Part shown: positions 52,782-61,624 of the stretch, in pieces
How positions within the stretch are numbered: position 1 is the first letter of the stretch
How the letters are laid out: every line of letters starts with the position of its first letter
Source: HRBIN30 sp964534275
Lineage (GTDB): Bacteria; Desulfobacterota; Binatia; HRBIN30
Assembly: GCA_964534275.1 (NCBI GenBank)
Contig: CAZHQG010000007.1
Location: forward strand, 62,001-126,000
Direction: 5' to 3'
DNA length: 64,000 nt
Translations under genes and position numbers: made by a program
The notes under the pieces: model-generated
Told to the model about the DNA's origin: nothing
What the model saw: the letters and a program-made list of their open reading frames with translations, nothing else
Database searches by the model: none

Positions 52782-55700
52782 TCACCCTCGTTCTCCAGCA
52801 CGGGCCAAAAAAGCTGCCACGGTTAGCGCTTCGCTCCAGGCGAATAGTGCATGCGCGTCGTCTTGCCGGTGCGAATGCCGCACACCTTCGCCGACTTCCA
52901 TGACGATTCGCTCGAGGTCGGGCGCCATTTGCTCGTCGACATTCAGTTCGCGGCGGCCGATCACACGCTTGGCCAGGGCCTGTCCGATGTTCCACAATTC
53001 TGGGGAGCTCCGGCGAGTCGAGAGCCTCCCGGCAACCGGCTCGATATGCAACCCGGCAATCTCCTGTCGAAAGGCGGTTGCGAGACGCGGCGAGACAGCA
53101 CGCTTGTTTGTTGCGAAACAATGGGTGAGTTCCACGAGGGACAACACCGGGACTGAATCTGAAGGCGCGCCGGAACCGTTCTCGACCCAAAAAGGCAACA
53201 CCGTCTTGCTCACCGAACCGGAGCGCCGCTGAACCACGATGCCGAGGGCGTTCCGGCCGCTTTCTTTTGCTTCCTCTAGGGCTCGTCGCGCTTCGCGCAG
53301 CGCCGAGCCGAGCGGCCAGCGATAATGAAAGACGCAGATGCCGACTGACGCGGTCGCACGTGTGCCGAATGCGAGTCCTAGGCGGTGCGCTTGCCCCCAC
53401 CACTCCGGCGGTTCAGGCAGACCGCCGTGACGAAGGCGTGCAGCCGTCCACGGACGCGGATGCTGCAAGCGCCCAAGGAGTTCCTCCCGAAGAGTGGAGG
53501 CTGCCTCGCGGCCATCGCGTAGCACCGAGCTGCCGAACCCGTTTGGCCAACCGGAAAAACGCAAGCGCAGACGCAAAGCTAATTCCAACGCCACTGGTAT
53601 CGGCGCCACGAACAAAGCGTCGTCACCGCCGGCGTATACAAGGTGGCCAGGTGAACCCTCCCCCTCCACCGTCATCGGCACCGCGAAGCGTGCGAAGGTG
53701 GCGGCGGCGGCGCTGATCGAGGCGTGGAAGCCGGGTGTGAGAAATCGCTTTCCCTCGAGTTTCCCGGCCTCCCCAGATTGGTGGGCAAGTATCTCTTGCA
53801 GGGCTCGCGTATGCAACGTTTCCGACACCGAAGGAAAGCGGCTGTGCGTCCCCGAGAGCCACTTGCCCATCTCGTCGCCATCGAAGTCTACCACCGCTAG
53901 ATAGGGCCGCGGCGGGTCGATGCCGGCCTCTTTCGCAACCTTGCGCAGCGCACGAGCCGCGCGAATAGTGTTTTCAGCCCGTTCGCTCTCGGCTTCCTCG
54001 CGGGGAAATTCGAGAAGCCACTGCCCGTCGATGTGCGCGAACTTTCTGAGTTGCTCGTTACCAGAACTGTAGGCTGCGAGGTCGACTGCTTGCGGGCAGA
54101 AGATTTTCTGGTCGGACTCCTCGATGGCTCCGTGTCCAACATCCGCGCTCACTGCATCTACGAAGCTTTTCACCGCTTCAAGGAGCTTTTTGTTGCCATC
54201 GCTGCAAGCCCGAATCACCTCGAGCTTGAACTGCGCAGCGGCGATTTCTCCTGTGGAGGGGTGGCGTTGCCCCATGGAGTCTCCGCCGTCGAGAGCAGGC
54301 GGCTCGTACGTGCGTTTCCAGGTGCAAGGCCCGCACAGTTGCTCGTTCTCCGATAGTACGTCTTTGTCAGCTCGCTTGGAAAACCCTTCTGTGCGCTGGA
54401 CCCAAAAATCCTGCCCACCGAGCACCTGGCGTTCGCCGCAACAACTGCACTTGAGACCGCCTTCATCGCAGTGGGCCTGGATCCGCTCGCGCTTGGTGGC
54501 GTCCACCAACAAGGTCGCTTGGTCGTTCAGGTCCGCGTAGAGAAGTCCCGCGTTGGGCTCGTAGCCGCCTCCAGTCGCTTGCGTGAGTTGGCTTGCCGTT
54601 TCGAGCATGTTGGAAACTAAGGGCTGGTGCTTGTGCCAGGTTCCCGCAGGCGAGTCCTTCCATTCCCACGGGCTTTCGTCCAGTGGCCAGGGAACCACGC
54701 TCCAGAAAACTTGCAGAAGAGCGCCTGCTTGGTCCTCTGCCCGTCTGACGTAATCAGCACCCGAGCCGGCTTTGGCGGCTGCCTGCCTTACTTGGTCGAC
54801 CCACGCCTGCCGAAGGCGCGATGCGATCTCTTCGGCGCATTGCTTAGCTTCGTCAAGCGGCACCACCGCAGTGAACAAGTTGGGCAACGATGGGGTCCGC
54901 AGTGCCCGAGCCAAGTGACGCTCGGTCTCTTTTACGACTTCCCACAGCGCCCGGTGGCCCGCCTGTTTTTCTTCGTTGGCACGGCACGGGCGGCCTTGAA
55001 GTTGCTCGAGCAACCAACGGTCGAAACGAGGCTCGTACCGCAAGCTAGGGAACAGCACGTGGTCGGGCCCGAAACGTTCCACCACTGGTTGCATCGCCGT
55101 CCAGGCGGTTTCCGCGAGAATGCTGGAGGAAGCCCACAGGTCGCGCAGTTTGCGCGAGGCCTGGATGAATTCCTGCACCGGAGCGAATTGCACCCGAAGC
55201 AAGGCCGCCTGTTGCCCCGTTTGGAGGATGGATGCCAACGCAGAGACGAGCGAGTCGTGGATGAGCACCGGATGATCCGGCATTCGCGAATCGGCCGGCA
55301 GTAAAGGCCAGAGCAAACCTAACCGAGAAGGGTCCTCACCACGCTTCCCCTCGAGCTCGGAGAGGAGTTCGGGCAAAAAGCGCCACAGCAAGAGGAAGCG
55401 TAAGCGGTGGTCCTCGATCTCATCGAGAACCGCAGGAACCTTCTGCGCTAGATCCGCGACTTTGTTCAAGCACTCTTCCGGGAAAAACAGCTCCAGGGCG
55501 CGGCCGGTTGCCGTTCCAGGCACGAAGATCGGTTTCCCTTCCAGAGGGTGGATGAGCTGCAACTCCTTTGCAGGATTTACACTAAGGTCCCTCAGCCAAT
55601 TGTGCCGGTCGGCCCCGGCGGCGAGGTGGTCGGCTTTTTTGATGAGTTCCCGCGTCGTGTCGTCGGCCTCGTTCCCGGTCAACTCGACCGCGATGGAAGC

Positions 55701-55790
55701 GCCTTGCCTCCCGTGGCCCCGTCCAAGCGCTAACGGCTTGTGGGGCGGATCGTGCAAAAATGCGTGAATTTTCAGCGACCATCGATCCAT
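52782..55790 (-). CDS. cas10: Type III-B large subunit Cas10/Cmr2 with HD and GGDD motifs
   Basis: The 1002-residue protein is the signature subunit. The N terminus has the HD region KIHAFLHDPPHKPLALG (H13-D14), linked to target-activated DNA cutting. A zinc site follows near 447-490 (CSCCGERQ and CGPC). The first palm has VVDFDGDEMG, and the second palm keeps GGDD (LVYAGGDDALFVAP, about residue 718), so cyclic oligoadenylate synthesis should be intact. This agrees with the HEPN effector and CARF proteins encoded nearby. The ATG at 55790 (MDRWSLKIHAFLHDPP) is chosen because it places the HD motif at the usual distance. It lies 103 bp after the CARF gene and 107 bp downstream of a twin palindrome. 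Confidence 0.97.
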   Translation of the reverse strand: MDRWSLKIHAFLHDPPHKPLALGRGHGRQGASIAVELTGNEADDTTRELIKKADHLAAGADRHNWLRDLSVNPAKELQLIHPLEGKPIFVPGTATGRALELFFPEECLNKVADLAQKVPAVLDEIEDHRLRFLLLWRFLPELLSELEGKRGEDPSRLGLLWPLLPADSRMPDHPVLIHDSLVSALASILQTGQQAALLRVQFAPVQEFIQASRKLRDLWASSSILAETAWTAMQPVVERFGPDHVLFPSLRYEPRFDRWLLEQLQGRPCRANEEKQAGHRALWEVVKETERHLARALRTPSLPNLFTAVVPLDEAKQCAEEIASRLRQAWVDQVRQAAAKAGSGADYVRRAEDQAGALLQVFWSVVPWPLDESPWEWKDSPAGTWHKHQPLVSNMLETASQLTQATGGGYEPNAGLLYADLNDQATLLVDATKRERIQAHCDEGGLKCSCCGERQVLGGQDFWVQRTEGFSKRADKDVLSENEQLCGPCTWKRTYEPPALDGGDSMGQRHPSTGEIAAAQFKLEVIRACSDGNKKLLEAVKSFVDAVSADVGHGAIEESDQKIFCPQAVDLAAYSSGNEQLRKFAHIDGQWLLEFPREEAESERAENTIRAARALRKVAKEAGIDPPRPYLAVVDFDGDEMGKWLSGTHSRFPSVSETLHTRALQEILAHQSGEAGKLEGKRFLTPGFHASISAAAATFARFAVPMTVEGEGSPGHLVYAGGDDALFVAPIPVALELALRLRLRFSGWPNGFGSSVLRDGREAASTLREELLGRLQHPRPWTAARLRHGGLPEPPEWWGQAHRLGLAFGTRATASVGICVFHYRWPLGSALREARRALEEAKESGRNALGIVVQRRSGSVSKTVLPFWVENGSGAPSDSVPVLSLVELTHCFATNKRAVSPRLATAFRQEIAGLHIEPVAGRLSTRRSSPELWNIGQALAKRVIGRRELNVDEQMAPDLERIVMEVGEGVRHSHRQDDAHALFAWSEALTVAAFLARAGERG

Positions 55791-55893
55791 TGGCGACACC
55801 GTGGAACTCCCTCCGTGAATCCTTTGCGTTCTTCGTATCGTGCAGGGCGACGCCTTATCCTGCTGTCTGTTGAACTTGCAATCCTTCTCCTCG

Positions 55894-57039
55894 CTAGGCA
55901 ACATTGCCGCCAACGGTTGGCGGGAGCCCCCGGACGTGGAGCAGCTCCGGTGGAGCTCCGATACCGTACAGGCGATGGCGCCGCTCTCCCCGAATTTGCA
56001 CCTCGTAGGGAGCGCTGGCCGCTCCGAGCTTGCGTTTCAGTGTCTTGTTGAGTTTCGAAATTTCCGGCCGGAAATTTCGTTCGCTCCAATTGGGCCCGAC
56101 TGCAACGCTTTCGACGGAGGACATAAGTTCTCTCAGTCGTTCCCGGAGCGATGTCGAAATCTCGCTTGCCGACACAAAGCAGCGCTCGCATCCCGGACAC
56201 GACATGCCGGCTAGGTGCATCCTTCGCCGCTCGGCGAGCAGCGCGTAAATCCCTACCCGTAGGGGCGAGATTTCGATTTCTTCGCCACCGCACACCAGGC
56301 GATGTCGCTCGACGTCTACCTGGATTTCGGGCCGCACGTACTGATGCAGCCGTTCTTGGAGTCGTTCGACGAGTTCAGCAAACGAGCTTGCCTTCAAGTC
56401 TCCCTGCTGAGAAAGCAACCGGAGCCGAGGAAAGGGCAATGGGGCGAGGTCGATGTGAATCCCGTTCCGGGAGACCGAACGCACCTCTCCGCTCGGGGTT
56501 TTGATGCGCACGAGTTTGCCACTGCGTGGTGGAAAGAAAAAATCGGTTCCCTCGATATCTGGCGGACGCACGAGGACGTGCGACAACTCGTCGTCCACCC
56601 GCCCGTACAACATCATCGCGGTGGCGAGTAGGTAGCCCATGGTCTTCCGTCCGCCGGCAATGGAGGCGTGTAGTGGAGGGGCCCCTGGTCGGGTGTGGGT
56701 GCGAACGAAGTCCATGATAAAGTTCCCCGCCGCGACACTGTCTTCGGTACTGCGGACATCCTCTAGCGCCTCCCCGTGCGGACCGTGGATGACTTTGACG
56801 TTGTCCAAGCTGAAGTTGAATTTCCGCGCAGCCGGCCAAGTTCGGCGCAAAGCTGCCCACTGCCCAGCCCTTCCGAAGAGTGCTCGTTCGATGTGGTCGC
56901 GCCCTGCAGTGGTCGTGAGTACGAACACCTGGGTTTTTAGCGCCGGGCTAGTTTTTCGATTGCACAACGCCCAAACGGTTTCTGTGATGATTTGCGGCGT
57001 CGCCCCGGCCACAAACAACAGCGTTCGCTCCCACCCCAC
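55894..57039 (-). CDS. NE0113-family CARF protein 1 (ring-nuclease-like) with C-terminal winged-helix-like region
   Basis: The 381-residue protein (GTG start behind AAGGGGAAC) has the NE0113-type CARF pattern: TLLFVAGATPQIITETVWAL, FNFSLDNVKVIHGPHGEALEDVRSTED, PLHASIAGGRKTMGYLLATAMMLYG and HVLVRPPDIEGTDFFFPPRSG. The family is often annotated as ring nuclease, degrading cyclic oligoadenylate. The C-terminal third (ISPLRVGIYALLAERRRMH; CPGCERC; ISKLNKTLKRKLG) resembles a winged helix with a Cys pair cluster, so a regulator role is also possible. A paralogue is encoded at 61625-62686. Its last codons form one copy of the twin palindrome. Confidence 0.82.
   Translation of the reverse strand: MGWERTLLFVAGATPQIITETVWALCNRKTSPALKTQVFVLTTTAGRDHIERALFGRAGQWAALRRTWPAARKFNFSLDNVKVIHGPHGEALEDVRSTEDSVAAGNFIMDFVRTHTRPGAPPLHASIAGGRKTMGYLLATAMMLYGRVDDELSHVLVRPPDIEGTDFFFPPRSGKLVRIKTPSGEVRSVSRNGIHIDLAPLPFPRLRLLSQQGDLKASSFAELVERLQERLHQYVRPEIQVDVERHRLVCGGEEIEISPLRVGIYALLAERRRMHLAGMSCPGCERCFVSASEISTSLRERLRELMSSVESVAVGPNWSERNFRPEISKLNKTLKRKLGAASAPYEVQIRGERRHRLYGIGAPPELLHVRGLPPTVGGNVA
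55897..55922. promoter_or_regulatory. Twin-palindrome element, copy A, upstream of cas10
   Basis: Two adjacent palindromes, GGCAACATTGCC and GCCAACGGTTGGCG, lie 107 bp before the cas10 ATG, inside the last codons of CARF gene 1. Copy B (61586-61611) matches at 23 of 26 positions, and all three differences fall in the palindrome centres while the five-base arms are unchanged. That is the pattern of a dimeric protein's operator. The binding protein is unknown. Confidence 0.55.
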
Positions 57040-57208
57040 GACGGTGTTCCCCTTGTGCGTGGCCTCACTACGGCGAGTGGCGGTGCGTTGTCAAGAGCTT
57101 CCCGGATTGGGCGGGCACTCGACGGCGCGCTTTTCCGAACCGTGTGTTCCGCTGGGGGCGCGAAGTTCTCGGTGTTTGCAGACGCAGGGGCGGTGCAGGC
57201 CCGCGAGG

Positions 57209-57487
57209 TTAGATCACCCGGAACTCTTCGTACTCGGCAATTTCGCCTCGGCCGACACTTTCGATCCGTGGCTTGCACGCCGCGCAGAGGAAGTAGTAGC
57301 GCACCCGATCGGTCTTCGGGTCGATCAGCCGTTCCACCTGCCGTTGCAAGCGGCGCAGGTGGTTTTCCGGCAGGTGGGCGGCTTCGAAGACCGACTTTTG
57401 TACCCGAATGGCGTACTTTTTGAGTGCTTTGACCACGCGGTAGCGAGTGCGGTCGTCGGAAATGTCGAATGCAATGACCGTGAACAC
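57209..57487 (-). CDS. cas2: CRISPR adaptation protein Cas2
   Basis: The 92-residue protein has the Cas2 ferredoxin fold: TVIAFDISDDRTRYRVVKALKKYA with the metal-site Asp in FDISDD, RVQKSVFEAAHLPENHLRRL and the C-terminal strand IESVGRGEIAEYEEFRVI. With Cas1 it forms the integrase that inserts new spacers. It lies 24 bp after cas1. Confidence 0.96.
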   Translation of the reverse strand: MFTVIAFDISDDRTRYRVVKALKKYAIRVQKSVFEAAHLPENHLRRLQRQVERLIDPKTDRVRYYFLCAACKPRIESVGRGEIAEYEEFRVI

Positions 57488-57511
57488 GAGTTGCCCCCAA
57501 AGAGCGTAACG

Positions 57512-58519
57512 TTATCGGACCACGAAGGGTTCGTACCGTTGCTCGATACCGAGCATGCAACGCGCGAAGTGGCGCACCTGCTCCTCGATAATCTGGCGGT
57601 ATTTGAGTCGCTCGTTGCGAGGTGGGTAAAAGATCACATTGCGAAGGCGACGCTCGAACAGTTCGATGAAGTACTTCATCGCGTCGCGCTTGAAGCGAAT
57701 GGGCTCGCCGTCCGTGCCAGGCTCGAAGTCGTCGGTGCTGAACACGCGCTGGTTGATGCAAGCGACGACCATGGGATCGACGATCATCGCCCGGTACTCC
57801 TCCATCAGGTCGCACACCAACGAAGGCCGCCCGTACGCGATTTCGTGGAGCGAGCCGACGTACGGGTCGAGACCGACTATTTGCACCGCAGTCTCCACGA
57901 CGTTGGCAAGGAGGGTGTAGCCCAGAGACAGGAGGACGTTGACAGGATCCAGTGGCGGGCGGCGATTGCGCCCGGAAAAACTGAAATCCGGGTTCTTCAG
58001 CAACTGGTCGAAGACTTCGAAGTACAGCGCCGAGGCACGCCCTTCGAATCCGCGCACTTCATCGAGGCTTTCCGCCTCGGCAAGTTGGTCTTGCACAGCA
58101 CCTAAGCGGTAGGCAGTTTCCGTGAGCTTTGCACCGTCGCTGTGACGTCGGCCCGCTTTGAACAAAAACGCCCGCATGTTGGCGATCTTCCCGTGCACGA
58201 TTCGCTGAGCAAATTGCAGGGCTCGCGCGCGGTCGCGCAGGGCATCGTACTGGGCCAAGCGCAGGTTTACGTTTTTGGAATACTGGTGCATCAGCCGGCC
58301 CCGGAACTTGCCGTGCAGCGAGAGGAACACCGTGTCGATGCGCTCGTTGACCAGGAAGTCCAGAACGGCAGGCGTGACCACGATGTTCCCCATGAGAACG
58401 AGTTGGTCCAGGTCGTGAACCAACAACTCGGTGCGCTTTACGTTCCCAAGCCAGACTTCGAGCACCGGACCATTCCTGCGTACGGTTGCCCCTGGTTCCG
58501 TGATGTACGCTGTTTTCAC
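57512..58519 (-). CDS. cas1: CRISPR integrase Cas1
   Basis: The 335-residue protein has the Cas1 N-terminal beta domain (KTAYITEPGATVRRNGPVLEVW) and helical catalytic domain with E159 (RGFEGRAS), H225 (VGSLHEIAYGR) and E240 (DLMEEYRAM), the usual metal-binding triad. It joins spacer ends to the leader-repeat junction. The start is the GTG at 58519 behind AAAGGGGGTG; the long open frame upstream has no family similarity. No reverse transcriptase domain is fused, but a primase-polymerase gene lies 50 bp upstream. Confidence 0.96.
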   Translation of the reverse strand: MKTAYITEPGATVRRNGPVLEVWLGNVKRTELLVHDLDQLVLMGNIVVTPAVLDFLVNERIDTVFLSLHGKFRGRLMHQYSKNVNLRLAQYDALRDRARALQFAQRIVHGKIANMRAFLFKAGRRHSDGAKLTETAYRLGAVQDQLAEAESLDEVRGFEGRASALYFEVFDQLLKNPDFSFSGRNRRPPLDPVNVLLSLGYTLLANVVETAVQIVGLDPYVGSLHEIAYGRPSLVCDLMEEYRAMIVDPMVVACINQRVFSTDDFEPGTDGEPIRFKRDAMKYFIELFERRLRNVIFYPPRNERLKYRQIIEEQVRHFARCMLGIEQRYEPFVVR

Positions 58520-58569
58520 CGTGGCACCCCCTTTCGAAGAAAGAATCGTAGCCCCGTATTGCCGGACAA

Positions 58570-60261
58570 TTACTTCCAGGGCGGATCCTCGTTGTCGTCG
58601 GTCGGCTTTTCTTCGGTCGAGGATTGCCCCTGCTGCGGAAGTAGACTTTGCAGAATCCTTTCCATTCGTTCCAACCGGGAAATGATGGCTGCCAGGTCGG
58701 CTTTCGGATCGGGCACGGTTCGGTCCACCCATTCTTCGGTTTCGAATGGAGCGATCGGCTCGCGGCGCGAAAATCGTGGCGGACTGGAAAACGCGAACAA
58801 AGCCGGCGTGGCATACCCAGCTTCGGGAACTTCCGGGCACTGGCAGCGAGCCGCCAGATCCGGAAAATACTCGCGCAGCCGCTTGCAGCCGATGGGTGAT
58901 TGGAAGCCGCGGCGGATTCGATCGAGCTCTTTGCGGCTCGTGCTGGTGCGGGCCAGGATTTGTTCGATCACGGGATTTTCGCGGCCCACCAGCCCGATGC
59001 TGTACAAGAGGCAGCGTAAACTCGTCGCCGAAAGCGGTTCTCCTTCCCACGCCCGTCGGGCAAGCTCGTGCAGCACATGACATCCTTCCAGGATGCGATC
59101 GACGGCTTCCTTGACAGGCTTGCCGCTCTCGATCGTGGCTAAGGCCTCCGCGAGCGCCCGCGGAGAACCAAGAGTGGGACGGGAAGGCGCGTTGGTTTCC
59201 TCGGGTGGCACCGTCGGACCCGGTTCGATCGGGCGGAGAGGTACAACGCGTTGTTGCAAGAGCTGTTCGAATACGACGGGATCTACGGTGCGCAGGCGCG
59301 CGAAAGCCTCGCGAGCTTCGACTGGCTGCAGCCGGTCGTCGAGAAAGCGTGAGGGCCGAAGCGTGGCTTGGTGAATGCCCAGGGGCAGCTTGACCAGGTT
59401 CCCGAGCCCTTTGCCCGTCAGTTGATCTTGCTTTGGGAAGATCTCTACGACCACGCTCGCTGGTTGGGTACCGCTACGCCACAAAAGTTCGCGCAAGAAT
59501 GCACGTGCACGACGAGCCGGTACTCGCGGAGCGAAAAACAACCATACGTGCAACCCCGAGCCGCCTGTGTCTTCGAGGAACGCGGGGACGTCGAGGCTTG
59601 CGGCAGTACGGGCGATGCGCGCGGCATACTCCGCTAGGGCGGGCAGTGCGAGCCCCCCGCTTTCCGTGGAGTTTTCCAGGCGCATCTGCTCCGAGGCAGC
59701 AGCGGTCGGATCGAGATCGATGACGGCAAAGCTGACGTGGTGATCCGGGTACAGCAGGTACTGGCCGATGGTGATGCGGCCTTCGAGGTGCTGCACGATG
59801 ACACGATCGTCTAAGGGTTCGCGCACTGGAACATAGCCGGTACGCTCGTTGCGCGCGTCGTACCATTGGCGCGCGTACACATCGCCGCGCCCAGCGAACC
59901 AACGACGGAATTGTTCGACAAGTTCCGCGGGGAATTGTGCTCCTGCGGTCGCGACCTCGCGGGGCGCTGCATCGAACGCCAGAAAGTCATCGGTTACGTC
60001 GGGCGCGCTAGGGTCGTCTCCTTGGGGTGCAGGTTCGTAGGCTCCTGAAGGGGCTGCTCCGCAAAGCTGACGGCCTTGTTCCAGTTCGCCGGCCTCGATG
60101 AGAAGCAGACCCCACTCTCGCTCGTGTCCCGCAACAAAACCGCCTGCGCGGGCGTGTTGGTACAATTCGACGACACGGCGGTAGTCCAGTTCCTCGGCAG
60201 CGCGGCGCGCAAGCGCCAAGTAGCTAGGATCCGCTGACGGCGAAAGCTTCTGATCCCCCAT
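58570..60261 (-). CDS. CRISPR-associated primase-polymerase (CAPP)
   Basis: The 563-residue protein has an archaeo-eukaryotic primase core: VSFAVIDLDP with D182 and D184, EDTGGSGLHVWLFF with S235-x-x-H238, and VEIFPKQDQLTGKGLGNLVKLPLG with the third site. A short TPR-like helical N terminus (residues 12-70) precedes it, and a C-terminal PriCT-like region with C394, C417, C459 and C473/C475 may hold an Fe-S cluster, as in PriL. Characterised CAPPs start synthesis without a primer and cooperate with Cas1-Cas2, so a role in making or trimming prespacers is likely. It lies between a TPR gene and cas1 in one operon. Confidence 0.88.
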   Translation of the reverse strand: MGDQKLSPSADPSYLALARRAAEELDYRRVVELYQHARAGGFVAGHEREWGLLLIEAGELEQGRQLCGAAPSGAYEPAPQGDDPSAPDVTDDFLAFDAAPREVATAGAQFPAELVEQFRRWFAGRGDVYARQWYDARNERTGYVPVREPLDDRVIVQHLEGRITIGQYLLYPDHHVSFAVIDLDPTAAASEQMRLENSTESGGLALPALAEYAARIARTAASLDVPAFLEDTGGSGLHVWLFFAPRVPARRARAFLRELLWRSGTQPASVVVEIFPKQDQLTGKGLGNLVKLPLGIHQATLRPSRFLDDRLQPVEAREAFARLRTVDPVVFEQLLQQRVVPLRPIEPGPTVPPEETNAPSRPTLGSPRALAEALATIESGKPVKEAVDRILEGCHVLHELARRAWEGEPLSATSLRCLLYSIGLVGRENPVIEQILARTSTSRKELDRIRRGFQSPIGCKRLREYFPDLAARCQCPEVPEAGYATPALFAFSSPPRFSRREPIAPFETEEWVDRTVPDPKADLAAIISRLERMERILQSLLPQQGQSSTEEKPTDDNEDPPWK

Positions 60262-60308
60262 CTGCCCGCCCTCGTCGTGCGTTTTTGTTCACTTTTTCGG
60301 TGCGGTGT

Positions 60309-61532
60309 TTATCCGGCCAGCCGCTGCAACTCCGCTTGGGCACGCTCCGCAAAGGTGGGCAGCAAGGCCATCCGTCCATAGGCCTTCCGAGCCCCCTCCA
60401 AGTCGCCTTGCTCTTCGCAAAGCTTCGCCAATGCCTCGAGCGCTTCGGGATATTCAGTGACATAGCGTCGGCGTCGGAACTCGGCTGCTTCCTCGTAACA
60501 ACGGCGTGCTTGGCCGAACTCGCGGATGCTTGCGTAAATCTGGCCCATTTTGAACAAGGTCAAATGGCGCCCGACGTGATCTTTGATCAACGAACTTTTG
60601 TAGAGTTTCAGGGCTTTCCGCTTGTCGCCCTTGGCAAGTTCTGCGTCGGCGAGAAGGCGCCAGATGTACGGCTTGCGATGGTGGACTCGGATGTTCGGTT
60701 CGATCCACGCGATGGCGTCTTCCGGTCGATTCGTGGCCAGAGCGATTTCGGCGAGAAGGGCGTACACAAAGTCGTGTTCGCGGTGGCCCTTGGCTTCGAG
60801 AGCGAGGCGAAGGGCACGCTCGGCATCTGCATACTGTTCTAAGGCAAACAGAATCTTTCCTGCGAGGAAAAACTTGAACAGCGGTTCTTGATGATTGCGT
60901 TCTTTGTCCACGCGGATGCAGCGAAAAATGTAGGCGCGGGCATCGGCGTAACGTTTCAGGCGATACGCCGACCGCGCTGCTCCGTAAAGAGCGAGAACGT
61001 ACGTTTTAAAGTACCGCCTCTGATCGTTGCGCTCGTTTGCCGGCAGCGACTCGAACAAATGAATCACCTCGCCAAAGAGGCGCAACGCCGGCGCGTCTTT
61101 CTGGGTCAGGATGCTCGCATGGTAAACAGCGAGTCGGTACTTGTCCTTGATGGAGCGCGGATTCAACCGCAGCGCTTCGGCAATCCATTTTTCGAAGCCT
61201 TTGCGCCAACTCTCCGGATCCTCCAAGCGGGGTTTGCGCACCTTGTGCTGCAAAAGTGCGAGGTAGTGGATGTACGCGAGACCGCTCGCGACCCGATGCG
61301 AAGGGGCCGCGTCGAAAATCTCCGCGTACAACGCTCGCGCTGACTCCAGCCGTCCAAGTTGGGTCAGCGCGAAGCCGACCTCGCTGGCAAGCTCCGCTTG
61401 CTCGGCGGACACTGGTCGGGTCAGTTGAGCCTCCAGGTTTGCGATTTCCCCCCAATTGCCCTGGCTCTTCCACCGCTTCACCGCCTCCACACCAGGGGTT
61501 GGGACCTCATGGTGTGTGCGTTGGTCTGTCAT
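60309..61532 (-). CDS. TPR-repeat protein of the CRISPR adaptation module
   Basis: The 407-residue protein is built of tetratricopeptide-like helical pairs from about residue 35 to the end: ELASEVGFALTQLGRLESARALYAE, YGAARSAYRLKRYADARAYIF, GKILFALEQYADAERALRLALEA, RLLADAELAKGDKRKALKLY and EALAKLCEEQGDLEGARKAYG (each in 20-residue blocks). It has no signal peptide or enzymatic motif. The ATG at 61532 is preferred since the longer frame upstream is Arg/Pro-rich. Position upstream of CAPP, cas1 and cas2 with gaps of 24-50 bp, plus the short TPR-like N terminus of CAPP, suggests a scaffold for the adaptation complex. That is inference. Confidence 0.8.
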   Translation of the reverse strand: MTDQRTHHEVPTPGVEAVKRWKSQGNWGEIANLEAQLTRPVSAEQAELASEVGFALTQLGRLESARALYAEIFDAAPSHRVASGLAYIHYLALLQHKVRKPRLEDPESWRKGFEKWIAEALRLNPRSIKDKYRLAVYHASILTQKDAPALRLFGEVIHLFESLPANERNDQRRYFKTYVLALYGAARSAYRLKRYADARAYIFRCIRVDKERNHQEPLFKFFLAGKILFALEQYADAERALRLALEAKGHREHDFVYALLAEIALATNRPEDAIAWIEPNIRVHHRKPYIWRLLADAELAKGDKRKALKLYKSSLIKDHVGRHLTLFKMGQIYASIREFGQARRCYEEAAEFRRRRYVTEYPEALEALAKLCEEQGDLEGARKAYGRMALLPTFAERAQAELQRLAG

Positions 61533-61585
61533 GCTCGCCAACCTACCGGACCCAGGATGCCGATAAAAAGAGGGTCGGCGCTTGT

Positions 61586-61611
61586 GGCAACGTTGCCGCC
61601 AACCATTGGCG
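61586..61611. promoter_or_regulatory. Twin-palindrome element, copy B, upstream of the TPR-CAPP-cas1-cas2 genes
   Basis: GGCAACGTTGCC (a perfect 12-bp palindrome) is followed at once by GCCAACCATTGGCG. It lies 54 bp before the TPR start and just after the stop of CARF gene 2. An outer inverted repeat, GTCGGCGC at 61574-61581 with GCGCCGAC at 61609-61616, encloses it. Copy A upstream of cas10 is nearly the same, so the pair may coordinate adaptation and effector genes. Confidence 0.6.
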
Positions 61612-61624
61612 CCGACGGGGGAAC

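Noticed and set aside
57512..59083. A longer Cas1 with an N-terminal fused domain
   Set aside because: The extra 188 codons upstream of the GTG overlap the CAPP gene, are Arg/Pro/Ser-rich and match no domain; a good ribosome site precedes the GTG.
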